Part shown: positions 1-12,266 of the stretch, piece by piece
Position numbering within the stretch: the stretch's first letter is position 1
Layout: the number at the start of each line of letters is the position of its first letter
DNA from: Larix kaempferi
Taxonomy: Eukaryota > Streptophyta > Pinopsida > Pinales > Pinaceae
Assembly (NCBI GenBank): GCA_027924585.1
Contig: BSBM01000637.1
Span: 5,518,001 to 5,582,000, forward strand
Reading direction: 5' to 3'
Length of the DNA: 64,000 bases
Program-made: the position numbers and the translations under genes
The notes under the pieces: generated by a model
Databases searched by the model: none
Seen by the model: only the letters and a program-made list of their open reading frames with translations
What the model was told of the DNA's origin: nothing

Positions 1-90
1 TAGATAAAATTATCTAAATGAAACTAATATAATCATGAAAAAACAAAACAAATATATAGATAACATTAGATAAATTACAAAGATGTGTAC

Positions 91-918
91 CTTTTGTCTC
101 GTGGATGTTCTACTCCTCTGACCAGCTATTGGGGAGATGCCCCGATCACTACCCTGTCAAGTAAATATAGAAAATTATAACAAAATTATAAGAATAGACT
201 AATGAAAAATCCATAAGATGTTAAATTCATTAATAAAAGGTTGAATAAATGGTTATATGTACCACTCCCACACTAACCATGTTTATATCTATTCGATTCA
301 GATTGTAATTAATAAGCAACTCTTCCCCTGCAGCTATTGATTTAATGGAACATACGAAAACACAGTTTCCTTCACACCTCTCAAATATGCAATTGGGTTG
401 CTTAATTGTAGACCTTGGTTGTGTATTGTTTATAAACCCTGCAATATTCCCTATGGCTTTTGTCCTTTTGTCAATGTACAATGTTGCTCCTTTATTTTGA
501 TCATTTTCTTTAAGCTATAAATAATTTGCTGACAATCCATATCTGTGCATACTTCATGTATATTGGACCAGTCGAATCTAGTATTTGTAGTTGTAACAAG
601 GTCTAACATACTCCATCAATTTAGTACATCTGTCGTAACCGACCTTTATTCCATCCATGCAAAACAACCCCGAACCATGTAATGACGATGATGCAATTCG
701 ATATATCCTCTTGTTCACAAAAAAACTGTGTTTATTTGAGGAATATCCTTGGGTACCCATTTTTTCACTAGATGTTTGTACCTCAAGGGCACCTCGATGT
801 ATCCTATTGTCTCATCATCATAGGAACATGACCCCCCTTCAACGAGAAAAAATTCCATGCGTTTATGGAATTTTCTTTTAATATTTTTACATCTAGTTGA
901 TAGTTTATGCATGTACAT
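91..918 (-). pseudogene. SET-domain protein gene remnant, with apparent introns
   Basis: Reading minus from 918 down, one frame gives a segment ending VPKDIPQINTVFL (715-918). A second frame gives SSSLHGSGLF (578-760), which resembles the start of a SET domain. A third (263 to about 515) gives GNIAGFINNT, then a PNC motif and IAAGEELLINYN, which matches the substrate-binding and catalytic end of SET lysine methyltransferases. The last segment ends in frame at a GT donor (intron starts at 262). A consensus AG acceptor precedes a 63-nt open exon at 91-153 that ends at another GT donor, so introns appear to be retained. The frames between 480 and 760 do not join without frameshifts, hence pseudogene. 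The 5' part of the gene is not recognisable. The exact SET subfamily is unknown. Confidence 0.6.
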
Positions 919-3900
919 TAGGGGTTATTTAATTAAGATGATGATAATTTGCCTATATGAACTTCAATCTAAAAACTATTTTTACAATGAAAAAGAGAAT
1001 GAAAAGGATTTCGAAGGAATGTTACAAGCCTATCTTTATTAGAAAATTTGAGGTGTTAATAGTCAGCAAAGTAGGATGTGCTTCTTGAATGAGGAAGTCA
1101 TATTGGTTTTCATAGTTGTACATATTGGAATTGAATTTTGAGGGATGCATTGAATTTGTAATCGCCAAAAATTTATAGACAACCTATCTCTCTGACTAAA
1201 TTGTCATGTTTGGTTTGATGTGAAAAGCCCACAAAAGCATTTTTCAATGAAATTATAAGCCCCCATTTAAAACACTGGTTTACCCAAATTGAATTATGTC
1301 AATTTATTTTATATCCTTGTTATATTTTATTATAATATACTAACTAACATTGGCCTAAATCGTCACCGTGTGATAAATTGTAATGTGTAAAAATGGTAAA
1401 TTGGCAGTTGACACACCTAATGTCATACACTTGGTGAATTTGTCAATTCTTCATGTAATGCAATGCTGGATTAGACAGAGATGCAAGAGATGAACATTTA
1501 TAGTCTAGTTTATCTATTAGGTTTTTAAGGGCTTAGTATCCCCTATTTATTTAATTCGTCCTCATGGTTATGGTAGTGGTTATCTGTTTGTTTTATAGGT
1601 GCAAAGGTTTTCAATTTTTAAGTGGATTTGCACTTAGGGGGAAAATGGAAAGCAAGCGTGGTGTGATTCCATGATGAATTATTGTTCCATATTTGATGTA
1701 GTAAATGCAAATCAATTGTGGTAGGATTCCATGATGGAGTATGCTTTATCGTGGTAGTAGCACACACTAAGCATGTATGGAAGGATGCCATTTGCGGTAT
1801 TGTTTCAAAACTTTATAAGGAATCAATGGATGTAATGCTTGTGCATAATGCAATTTTTCCATCTGTGTACCCTTTCTCTGCCACATGTGTATGTGTTAGA
1901 AACACCTTGTAATCTATGATTGGTGTATTTCACTTGAAATCTATTAATTGATTATAATCTATTTCACTTAAAACTCTCAATACTCAAGACTAGTGATATA
2001 CAATCCTCTATGCAACTTGATCCTTGCCTAATGATATAAGAGATTATTATGTTAAACTCCAAATGATAAATATTTCCCCTTGACAAATATGGTGATGATT
2101 GAACATGGATCAAAGCTAATTGCTTGCAATATGCCTCATACCCTCCAAATAATAGATGTTTTATCCAAGTCACAGAACATAGTATTTTACCTTCTTAAAG
2201 GACAATGGATTCACTATGGTTATACCACTATTTGACTTATTGAATAACCGAGAACATAAATGAGAAATTATCCTTTTCAAATAGAAATATTCAACCAGCA
2301 AAATGGTATTATTTTCCTTTCATGGCTGCAAATAGAGGGCAAACACTTAAACAAATTGAGATCTTAATGCATCATTTGGATCACTGTATCATGACATTAA
2401 TAGTGAGTGATGAGGCTAATTGAGGTGGAAATATGAGTTGCTAAAACAATACCCAAAAATGAGACGAGGTACATCAATGGAAAGGATCTTGGAGTTGATT
2501 TCTTTTAAAGGTTAAAAAAACAGAGCATGGGGCTGCCAATAAATTGATACTATAATACAACACTTAGATTAACTTGCAAGAGTGGTGTGAGTATTAGGGT
2601 AGCCTACCTAATACTCCCTTAGATGTAATAGTTGAATTATTATCACTATATGAGACATAAATGTTATTATCTTCAAATATGTTTGACGGTTTATGTTACA
2701 AATGCATCCATATAACATCCTTAGCTAGATCGTTCATAGAGAAACTATTGTTTAGTTGGGTTGCATGACCACATCATAGTTGGAAAGGGTGATAATTTAT
2801 TATACATAAAGATTCATGTGGAATTGTATATGATATCTAGTCAATGGTATGAAATATTTATCGACTAAAGTGTGTAGGGCTAAGAAATTCAGGTACAGTT
2901 TGGAAATATAGAATAAGAAAAACAATTCTTTCACTTCAGGGCATTAGAGACATGCTTATCAATGGGATTCTTGTTGGAATAAGGTCAATCATAAACTAAA
3001 TCAGATAAATATGAACATTCTTTACTTGATCTTGGGATTTGGCCCTCTTTTATTAGTCAATATAATGTTCGAATTTGTGAGTTGTGGTAGACATAGACAC
3101 GAGGAAGACACTTATTACTTCTTACTCTCTTGGATAGTTTCTACTATTTAATTCTCCTTGTACCCAATGTATTTAGTTTATTATATTTGTATAATATTGA
3201 ATAGTGTAATTATCGTACACTCCCTATGCATTATTTGGTTTCCTTGACCATGTACTTCCTAGGATGAAATTCACTCATTTGACGAGTGACGTGTGATCCA
3301 GTGAAGACATATTTCTGAATTTACCCTTGTATAATCCCTATAAAATGTATATCAACCAACTAGTAACCTTCTATAATCCTTTGGTGTTGCTCCTATTTCA
3401 ATCGTTATTAAGAAAATATTTGATGAGAACATTTATATTGGTAACAACAAAATTTAATGTTTATCCAAAGACAAAAAATTGAAGCTTACCATCAGGATAG
3501 ATTGGAGCTACAGCCCCTCATAAAAAAAATCTAGTTCTTTCTTTCTCAAGTGGTAAATTCCCCCAAGGTCCACCCCAGTGACCTATAATTAGATTTTCAT
3601 CAAGTCAATGAGCGTCAAAAAATTATTATAAGACAGAAATGTAATGACTTCAGTTGTTAATAAGCATGTGGCAGGTTTAATAATGTACTAAAGGAATTTG
3701 TCCACTAATAATACACAAGAGGAGAAGGAACACAGAGTGGTGATGGAGGTAAAATGCACCATCCAACCACATGCTTCTCGCACACAACGCTCAGAGGTCC
3801 TACATCCCATATTCAATTTGGAACCCTTTTTCCTTTTCCTGAGCTCATGCTTGAGGGAAAGAGTCTTGAACATGACCCATTTGTTTACAATTTGTGGAAG

Positions 3901-6246
3901 ATGATGAATCTATGATACATGTATAGAGATGCTAGATGTGGATTTTTTATAATATTTTTAATTCTCCAACAATGATGCTCATGGATACTAAGTAAAATTA
4001 GGTGTGTAGTGGATAATAAAGAGGATGGGTTATACAGAGAAGTCTAAGAGGTCCTTCAATAAGTAAGGAGTATGAAATCTCTAGGCTCGCATGTCCTCCT
4101 CGTTTTCTTTCCTGTTCAATCCGAGGTGGTGGATCCAGGGCTAGGAAGGTAGCTTGATCCAGGAATATTAGGCAAGGTTAAATGCCCAGTTCACATAATG
4201 TATGGGCAGGGTTAAATTCCCAATTTTCATATTATAAATGACAGTAGGAATATAGCCAAATTTGAACCCCAAATGCAAAAATCAAAACCCTTTTACCAAA
4301 TTCAAACCCCAAATGCAGAGATACAATCATTGTGTACTTACTGATGTCATTGTTGGTCACTGGCCTCCTTTGCTAGAACATCAATCTCCTTGGACATATT
4401 CAGGCTACAATGTCTTCTCCTTTGCTGCTGTGTATTCTCCTTTGGGCCTCTTTCGATGCGGTGTCAATATCCTTTGACAGGATCATGCTATATGGGGATG
4501 ATTGCAAATTGCAAGGGATTGCGAAAGAGACAGGTTGGTTCATGAATGAGTTGATCGATGGGGGCATGGATTAGAGAACAAAATAATAAGAAACATGTTG
4601 AAGCTTATTTTATATTAAAAAAATCATATGTCACAAAACATGTGCATGTTATTTTTATATTAAAATTTTTGAAATAAATATTAATATTGAACTATCATTT
4701 CATATCGAAAGGCTTCCCACCAACAAACTACTCTAAAATTTCCATCCATGACAATCACCTAAATACTTGGCACTAAAAGTGCATAAGAATATCCTTAACA
4801 TTAGTAATTCCATTCTGATACCATCATTTTGCAATACTAAACTAATGTTTGGTAATAAATGCACACTAGGATATACAAATATTAGATATGGTCCCTTATA
4901 AAAATATTCCTAAGGGTGCACACTAAGATATATTTATTATCTTTCATTACGCATATACATTTCCAATATCCATATAATATACCTTAAATTTTGAAAGGTA
5001 GTCAACTTCATGGAAAAATCATTTAAGTGAGAGAGATGGTATCATATTAGTCCATGTCAAGAACAACAAGGACTATAGAAATCATTTTTTCTCAATTCTA
5101 TCAATCTTACACGCTTTACAAGGAATTATAACCTAAGTTTTAAATGAGTAATTGTGTTCTAGAAAATAAACTTATTTGAAGTCCTATTTAGGCTCAAATT
5201 CAGGCACGACCCATGACCTTCAACTTCTACCATGATAAAGGGAAGTTTCTTACTGCACGAGCCCTACCAAAGGTTAAACGTGCATCCAACATAGCATTAT
5301 ATACACTTGTCTTTGTCATGATGTAGACATGTGGTACTCTGTTGCATCTCCTAATGCTACATACCTTTCCCTTGCCCTTGATACCTTTGGTTACCAGAGC
5401 CATGAACCAAAATACCAATTTACCTTCACTTATGGTCGTGGAAGAATTCTCCATTGTTATCATCATACTTGGATTAATAGTCACTTAATAGGAGAAGAGT
5501 CATGTATTCACATGTCATGATCATGTTATCCTATGCACATTTACCATGTATCATTCCCATTAAACCTAACTAATATAGTTAAATATTTTAGGTTACAAGA
5601 ATATTAGAAACCATAGACCCTTTCATGTTTTTTTTCCACTTTTTACTAAGACCCCATTAAGACCCATTAAGAATATCTTGGACTGTCCACTACATATCAA
5701 CCACAATGATATATTAAAGTGTGGATATTGTGTGCACATGGTCACTCATTACTACACATTATGATATAAACATTTATTTCAAAGGAACCACTCATTACCC
5801 AACAATTACTAAATTCCCTCTCCCACTTGGAATGAATGCATTTGAACATAATTAAGTCATCCAATGCATGCACTTTGTCTAGCAAATGTAATCCTAAGTC
5901 ATACCAAAAACAAAATGCAACAAAGAATAACGACGAGGGGTGATGAGATGACATGGATATCAAGATACTTTATGTTACAAATATCATAATTATTTATGCC
6001 AACTCCACATAATTAATATCCTTTATGCCATAAATAACATCATCAAATTTTTCTCCAATGGTTAATCAATATGTTTTTATATCACATTGGTTAAGAACCA
6101 CTTAGTTTTTTTCATACTACACATCTACACCAAGGCCACCACATGTAGGGAATTAAATATCTCCATGCATAAAACATTTTTATTAATTATAATGTTTTTA
6201 TTAACCTTTCAAGGATTTATAATATTTTCTAATCACGTCAAATTTT
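919..6246. other. AT-rich sequence with no recognised gene
   Basis: About 5.3 kb with only short ORFs in all six frames. None shows a recognisable domain, splice structure or transposase or polymerase motif. A small local duplication lies near 4258-4320, where a unit containing ACCCCAAATGCA occurs twice about 50 bp apart. The 5' exons of the SET pseudogene should lie here on the minus strand, but I could not identify any. Old unrecognisable transposon debris is the likeliest content. Confidence 0.5.
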
Positions 6247-6476
6247 GCTAGCATAGTTGGTTTCAACAAGTCTCATTTTGCATGGTGACCTAAGTTCGAA
6301 CCATACATGGTATCCAAGAGGTGCACTTAAAAAATATATCCATGTTAAGGGTTAGTGTGGCCCGAGATAGATGTGATCCTTGAGTGATGTTGACATCTTA
6401 GATGTCCCTAGGTTGTGGTTTCCTAAACCACGGGTTAGTCCTGCAAATCAGAAACAAACTAGCAAACAAAAAAAAA
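6247..6476 (+). mobile_element. Possible tRNA-derived SINE
   Basis: TAGCATAGTTGG at 6249-6260 fits the RNA polymerase III A box. AGTTCGAACC at 6293-6302 fits the B box, about 33 bp downstream, the spacing of a tRNA-like head. An unrelated body of about 165 bp follows and ends in an A-rich tail (6464-6476), the usual plant SINE layout. I do not see a convincing target duplication, and there is no second copy in this window to define the ends. A chance match or a degraded tRNA-like sequence is the alternative. Confidence 0.42.
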
Positions 6477-7100
6477 CATATTTTATAACCATCAATTTAT
6501 TCATTTTCATATGAAAAAGATTATTTTGATATAATTTTTATTAACATAAATGTATTTTAGCATTAAATGTATTAAGTATTAAGTATTAAAAAATTTACTT
6601 GACCTTCAAAAACTAATATCAAATTGTCCCTAAAATGATATTCATTGTAAACCAACCTTAGACTTGAATATTTCCCTTTTTCATTTGTTTTGGCAAGACG
6701 AGTAATAATAAAAATGTTTCTCTTCCATTCATGGCATTGTTGATGAAAGTTAAAATATTAAAAAAATGACCAAACATTCAAATTTTTAGACTACGATATA
6801 TCATTTAGAGACCAAATTTGAACATTATTTTCGGTTTTTATAGTCTCCACAACAATAGAATAAATTGAAAAGTGTATGATTTGTATCAAAATATTTCCTT
6901 TGAATTACTTGTAAAAATATCTAGAGTTGTTTAAATTTTCGGAATATATCAACTTCATATTTTTTTGGATAAACTACACATTCTAGTTATATAATAGTGA
7001 ATTCATGTTATCTTACCCCTTTAATTTTGAAAAATCCAATATTGAAATTGGAAAAATGAGGAATCATTGGAAATATTATTCACAACAATATAGTGTTTCC
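6477..7100. other. AT-rich spacer, nothing recognised
   Basis: About 620 bp between the SINE-like sequence and the outer edge of the chromovirus LTR. There are no ORFs with recognisable content and no clear repeat. Its last five bases (TTTCC) would be the left target duplication of the chromovirus, but the right end of that element is truncated, so this cannot be confirmed. Confidence 0.4.
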
Positions 7101-9604
7101 TGTAACTTCCCTGATCCACTCGCTTCCCTTTAGAGATGATGGGGAACAACCTGATAATAATTTTTTTTTTTTTTAACTCTACACTATTACACAACTGCAA
7201 TTCTGCAAAACCAACTTCAGTCCGCAATCTGCAAGCCACAATGCGGGAGTTGGAAGTCAACACTGCAACACAAAAATTCGAAACTTATACCTCTGAATTC
7301 CGCAATATGCAGTTCACAATGCGGTAGTTGGAATGTCGGAACCCCAAATTATCATCTTTGCAAAATCACGCCTACGACTTCCGCAATCAATGATGCAGGA
7401 GTCAGAAGTTGGAACCCTGAATTCACAAATCTGGGAAAATTACGCCTCTGACTTCCAAAATCCGCAATCCGTGATGTGGGAGTTGAAATTTGGAACTCCA
7501 ATGCCCAACTTCGTAGAAATCGCACCTCTTTCTTCTACAATACTCAATCCATGATGTAGAAGTTGGAAGTTGGAACTACAAATTCACAAATATGGAGAAA
7601 TCGTACCTCCGACTTCCACAATGCAAAATCCGCAATGCGGGAGTCGGAACTCTAACGCACAACTCTATATAAATCGCACCTCTGACTTCCGCAATCCACA
7701 ATGTTGGTTCAAAAAGTGGGAAGTCGGTCCCATACCCCGATTACTGCCAATTTTCTCAATCTGACAAATTTCTAATCCTAAGTCCATTTTTGGCATACTT
7801 GGTACCTTTGGAAAGCTTTCGGAAAGTTCTATGCAATGGTTTGATCCTCTGCCACACCTGAGAACTATGACTTTGCCACTCTTCCAACCAAAATTCAGCC
7901 CTGAACTCCAACAATGGATCTTTAACCCTCTGTAAAGATCTCTAGTATCACCCCGTCATGGCCCCTCCCTTCATATGTCCCACAGAAGGGGAATGAACAC
8001 AACAAGGGGTGTCTAATTCATCCCCTAAGCCCATATAATGAAATACATACCTTCTAAATATGTGTGCAATGCATAGTAAACATACACAGTGGAATTAAAT
8101 CTGATTAATGCATCTACAACATGCAAGAGTAACATCATATTTAACACAAGGAAAATTATGAAACAATAAAAAAATGGACCAGGCTCATGTTCAGGCTTAT
8201 ACAGAGACTTCCTACTAATTAATTATAGGTGATCATTTCATTCAGATTGACTTGAAATAACAGATAAACAAAACATAGGAAGTAGCATCATTTAGGACCA
8301 CAGACAACACTTATATTTTAAGATTAAATTGTCCAAACAACTGGATATTTGAGAGAAAAGTTGCACCCAAACATAGGTCTCTAGCTATCCTATATTATTT
8401 CAGCTGAGAGACCACCCCCGAGTTGGGTTGTGTATCCACTAAGGAGGAACTAAACAGGCTCACTCACAGCCATGGTTTCACACAAACAAACATGCTAAGA
8501 CAACATGCAATTGGGTTTTTCAAGAATGTAAAAGAAAATGGAGGAGGATGCTAAGAAAGTGAGCTCATCCCCAGAGCTAGAGGCCTCTCAATTCTAACTC
8601 AAACAGCCTTGGTACCCACAATAACTACCACACCCAACACAAGGAAGGTCCCCTTCTCTTTTGCACAATCCCTTAGGATCCCTTCCATCCAGTGCTCTTC
8701 AGGGTCGGCATAGAAAGGTACAAGTCGTTGATTCCTATAGACTCTAGACTTCACTGTGTTTATCAAGCAATTCCAACTTATACTCAATTTCTTCTTTGTC
8801 ATTCCCACTTGGATTTTCTCAATTTGTATGGCCAAAGAGACTCTGTCCCGCAACCGGATTCTCGGCTATAAACTCAGGGTTTTATCATGGGTTTTTGACC
8901 ATATCACACTCTAAAAATTTACTCTAGGGTTTAGTTCGATGGATGCCCTATTGGATTTAACTTCCCACATGAATTTCTGGGCGAATTTGGCACTCCAAAT
9001 TGTGGTTTTCCTCAGAATCATGATTTTATTTTTTCTCTTCACTGCTCGGCTCTATCATGCATGAAAACTCTACTTCCTAGTCAATAATAGAATGGGGATG
9101 AGGGGAAACAAATTCCTAGCAGGAAGAGTGACTTGTGGATGATGGAAACAGAGCCCCATACCCCGCCATATGAAATTCCAGGGCTTCCCATACTCCATTG
9201 ACCTCATGAACAGTTTTCTTCAACCACTTCCTTACAGCAAAATTAAATGTCAGAAAGGAAATTCAAATGGGTTCTCAATATGACATTTGGAAGCCTATGG
9301 TTCAATCCCACAACCCCCTCACCTCTCCCTAGTGGTAACACATGACCCCCCTCTTATTAGTTTCCTCCATAACAAGTTTTTTTGTTATTTTGATTGCAAT
9401 ATTAATATTGACATCATTTACAATGTCCCATGGATTAATAACACATGGACAACAGAATATCAAATACTTTCCTTTTACATAAAATCGACCATCCACTAGC
9501 GGGTCCTTGGCCTTGAGCTCCATGCTAGGAAAATATACATCGCATGTATACAATATTCACATTGAAAGCCAATATGTCCTAAGGGTCAAAATGGGGGTAT
9601 CACA
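7101..9604 (-). repeat. Chromovirus 3' LTR
   Basis: A 2504 bp LTR. On the plus strand it runs from TGTAACTTCC to GGGTATCACA, bounded by TG and CA. It aligns along its whole length with the split copy at 21245-22997 plus 43808-44546 (2492 bp). The alignment includes the GCAATGCGGGAGT minisatellite, the stretch near 8400 about GAGACCACCCCCGAG, and the end near 9580. It contains only spurious short ORFs. Confidence 0.92.
7195..7740. repeat. Degenerate minisatellite inside the chromovirus LTR
   Basis: Successive blocks of roughly 75-110 bp repeat variants of CTCCGACTTCCGCAATCC, then GCAATGCGGGAGTCGGAAGT and a GCACAACTC or AATTCACAA linker. The matching region of the other LTR is 21350-21870. Units are heavily diverged by transitions. 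Short ORFs here come from the repeat and are not genes. Confidence 0.75.
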
Positions 9605-9618
9605 TTTCCCTCCTCCTT
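9605..9618 (-). promoter_or_regulatory. Chromovirus polypurine tract
   Basis: On the minus strand AAGGAGGAGGGAAA directly precedes the first base of the 3' LTR. This is the expected position for the primer of plus-strand DNA synthesis. The same tract, slightly changed, also lies outside the other LTR at 44547. Confidence 0.85.
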
Positions 9619-9642
9619 AGAACAACACCATCCTCGGTGTTC

Positions 9643-10405
9643 TAAAAACTAAACAAAAATGGGAATGCATCTCTCATGGCATCCTCTAGCTCCCATGTAG
9701 CCTCATCAGGACTAAGTTGCTTCCATTGCACCTTTACCTATCTGATGGCTCAATTCTAGAGCAACGTGACCTTCTGAGGATGTGCATAGGCTCCACTTGA
9801 AATGCTCCCTCGGGATCCACCTGTATCATATTTCAATCAATTATATGATTATAATCATGTACATATTTCTTAAGCAAAGAAACATGGAAAACATTATGAG
9901 CTCTCGTGTTAGCAGGAAATGCGATTCTATATGAAACTAGTCCTATCCTATCAAGGAATTCAAATGGCCCACAATATCTTGGTGCCAAATTGGTACAACT
10001 CCCCAACTTTAGGAAACTTTTCCTTAGTTTCACTCTCAAATAAACATGATCCCCAATATTAAATTCCTTATGCACTCTTTTCAAATTTGCATAACTCTTT
10101 TGCCTATCCTAAGTTTCCTTTAAATTTTGCCTGATTTTAATAGTTTCCTATTTCATTTCCTTGATCATCTCTGGCCCAAGCACTACCATATTCACCGGAC
10201 TACCCCAATTCACTGGAGTCCTGCATCCTTCACCATACAATACCTCAAAAGGACTCATCCCCAACGATGATTGATGTCCATTATTGTATTCAAATTCTAC
10301 CAAGTGTAGGTAGTCCTCCCACTTGGATGGTTTTCCCATCACATACATTCTCAGCATGTCTTCAAGGACCTGATTCACCCCCTCAGTTTGACCATTTGTT
10401 TGAGG
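9643..10405 (-). pseudogene. Chromovirus integrase C-terminal part with chromodomain-like tail
   Basis: Directly beyond the copia insertion, the minus strand resumes integrase with HPQTNGQTEGVNQVLEDML, the third catalytic region including its glutamate. It continues through KWEDYLHLVEFEYNN and the basic C-terminal domain (IGDHVYLRV, LAPRYCGPFE, VFHVSLLKKY). The last part contains VKVQWKQLSPDEATWELE and ends near FPFLF, typical of a chromodomain that targets integration in chromoviruses. Stops at about 9740-9775 and a frameshift break the chromodomain segment. It continues the reading at 17209-17605, from which it is separated only by the copia element and one copy of ATGAT. Confidence 0.9.
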
Positions 10406-10410
10406 ATGAT

Positions 10411-10969
10411 TGTTAATTTTCGAGCATTAATTCAACATACTCTAGGATCTTTACTAAGAGAATAACATGTATAGCATGTCAAGCATAACAATGCATATCA
10501 ATCACATGAGACAATAGACACACATAATTTCACTGGGGAAAACCATAAAGGTGAAAAACCCCACAACTTCCTCAGAGATAGAAAGAGCAATGATACAACC
10601 CAAGTACACAGAGATAGTCCTCCTAGCAGCTGAACCTCCTCCTCCACTAGTGCGCCACTTTCTAGTGAATGTAGAAGTGAATAATGAGATGATCAAATAG
10701 AGTGCCTCCCGCACTCTATTTATACATGACCTGACTTGCCTAATAAACTAGCAGGGCTGACTTGTCTAACTCAATCTAATAACCCATGGTAATACTAATC
10801 AGGGCTGACCCCACACTTAGTGGTCTAATAACCCATCACTTGCAAGTTGTGACACTTGCGACACTTGTCAATACAAATGACGACACTTTCATATATAGGA
10901 ATAATAACATCTCTATAGTAGTACAAATACATAGGTGAAATACATTCCGAAGTTACATATACATCAACA
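10411..10969 (-). repeat. Copia copy 1, 3' LTR
   Basis: 559 bp, from TGTTAATTTT to ACATCAACA on the plus strand. It is highly similar to 16631-17203. On the minus strand it has a TATA-like box (GTATAAATAG) overlapping a short hairpin. The ORF across 10502-10714 is an LTR shadow, not a gene. Confidence 0.95.
10695..10721 (-). promoter_or_regulatory. TATA-proximal hairpin in copia LTR
   Basis: AAATAGAGTGC and GCACTCTATTT form a perfect 11 bp inverted repeat around a 5-nt loop. It overlaps the TATA-like box and would sit at or just after the expected transcript start. The family's other copy has a different but equally paired stem at 56641-56666. The 5' LTR of this copy has the same structure at 16928-16954, with one lost pair. 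Confidence 0.7.
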
Positions 10970-10980
10970 CTCCCTCTTAA
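10970..10980 (-). promoter_or_regulatory. Copia copy 1 polypurine tract
   Basis: TTAAGAGGGAG on the minus strand directly abuts the 3' LTR. The identical tract lies at 63033-63043 in copy 2. Confidence 0.9.
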
Positions 10981-11484
10981 CTAGGAAGGTATTTCTTGAC
11001 ACAGATCTGCTAGCACAAGTCTTCTTCTCTGTATCATCGTCATCGGATCATCGTCATCGAATCATCGTCATTGTCACTGCTGCTTCTATCTCAATCAATC
11101 TCTGATCTACTCATCATAAGAAGTTCTATAGAGCTAGTCCTTTTTCATACTGGATGTAGGCCCACCACCTGTAGGTCTTCATCATCACTGGCCATACTGT
11201 GGAATCCTCGGGACTGATTACGTGCGTTAAGCCAAAACCTCAAAAGAGCATCCCGGGATTGATTACGAGCATACTGCTCAACCTATCAGATCTCCCAAGA
11301 TCTTTTACATGTAACTGCACAACCTGTCCACGGCCATATAGTATCATCCTAATACTCATGATCATACTGATCATCTCATCGTCTACGAAGCACAATCCAG
11401 ATGCACACAATACAACACTTACACTCACCGACATGGGAAGACACGCTTTAACCATCCGTGAAGGGCTCAACGCTCACATCAATG

Positions 11485-11820
11485 CACATGGGAGAACACA
11501 TCTACCACCATGTTGGAAAGGCTCCGCACTTACATCAACGCACATGGGAGAACACATCTACCACCATGTCGAAAAGGCTCTACACTTACATCAACACACA
11601 TGGGAGAACACATCTACCACCATGTCGAAAAGGCTTTGCACTTACATCAATGCACATGGGAGAACACATCTGCCACCATGTCAGAAAGGCTCTACAATTA
11701 CATCAACACACATGGGAGAACACATATACCACCATGTCGGAAAGGCTCTGCGCTTACATCAACCCACATGGGAGAACACATCTACCACCATGTCGGAAAG
11801 GATCTGTGCATCTGTTGTCT
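11485..11820 (-). repeat. 56-bp tandem repeat in the copia 3' non-coding region
   Basis: Six units, each starting CACATGGGAGAACACAT, begin at 11485, 11541, 11597, 11653, 11709 and 11765, an exact 56 bp period. Because 56 is not a multiple of 3 and the unit lacks stops, all three plus-strand frames stay open, giving spurious ORFs of 109-223 codons. They lie between RNase H and the polypurine tract and are not genes. Copy 2 lacks this array. Confidence 0.92.
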
Positions 11821-11839
11821 TCGGACTCATCACACATGA

Positions 11840-12253
11840 TCCACCTGATCATGTCAAAGAATCTACCTGATGCATGTCATCATAGTATGATCATCCTGAT
11901 CATCAATGCATCCACCTGATCATACAATGTATCCACCTGATACATATCAACATACATGATCTACCTAATCATACAATGTATCCACATGATACCTATCAAT
12001 ATACATGATCCAACTCATCATATCAAGCATCCAACATGATGCATATATATATACATGATCCAACTGATCATATCCAGCATCCAACATGATGGATATACAT
12101 ATACATGATCCAACTGATCATATCCAGCATCCGACATGATGCATTTACACATACATGATCCAATTGATCATATCTAGCATCCAACATGATGCATATACAA
12201 ATACATGATCCAACTGATCATATCCAGCATCCAACATGATGCATATACAGAGC
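11840..12253 (-). repeat. 50-bp tandem repeat in the copia 3' non-coding region
   Basis: Units with CATGATCCAACTGATCATA and CAGCATCCAACATGATGCA recur with a 50 bp period at 12004, 12054, 12104, 12154 and 12204. More diverged units lie upstream to about 11840. Copy 2 has a related array at 61640-62060 with longer units. Confidence 0.88.
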
Positions 12254-12266
12254 AATAACTCGAGCA

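Noticed and set aside
6242-6313. A functional tRNA gene, because of GTTCGAACC and an A box.
   Set aside because: I see no acceptor-stem or anticodon-stem pairing, and the sequence runs on into an unrelated body with an A-rich tail.
8599-8853. 84-codon minus-strand ORF as a small gene.
   Set aside because: It lies in the chromovirus LTR and is not kept in the other LTR copy at 22.7-23.0 kb.
11485-11820. Regularly spaced 56 bp units resembling a CRISPR array.
   Set aside because: The whole unit repeats with no unique spacers, in a plant retrotransposon. This is a tandem repeat.
11199-11919. Three overlapping plus-strand ORFs of 109-223 codons with repeated HGRTHLPP-type peptides, looking like a repeat protein.
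   Set aside because: They are the three frames of a stop-free 56 bp tandem repeat in the 3' non-coding region of a minus-strand copia element. The other family copy lacks the array.
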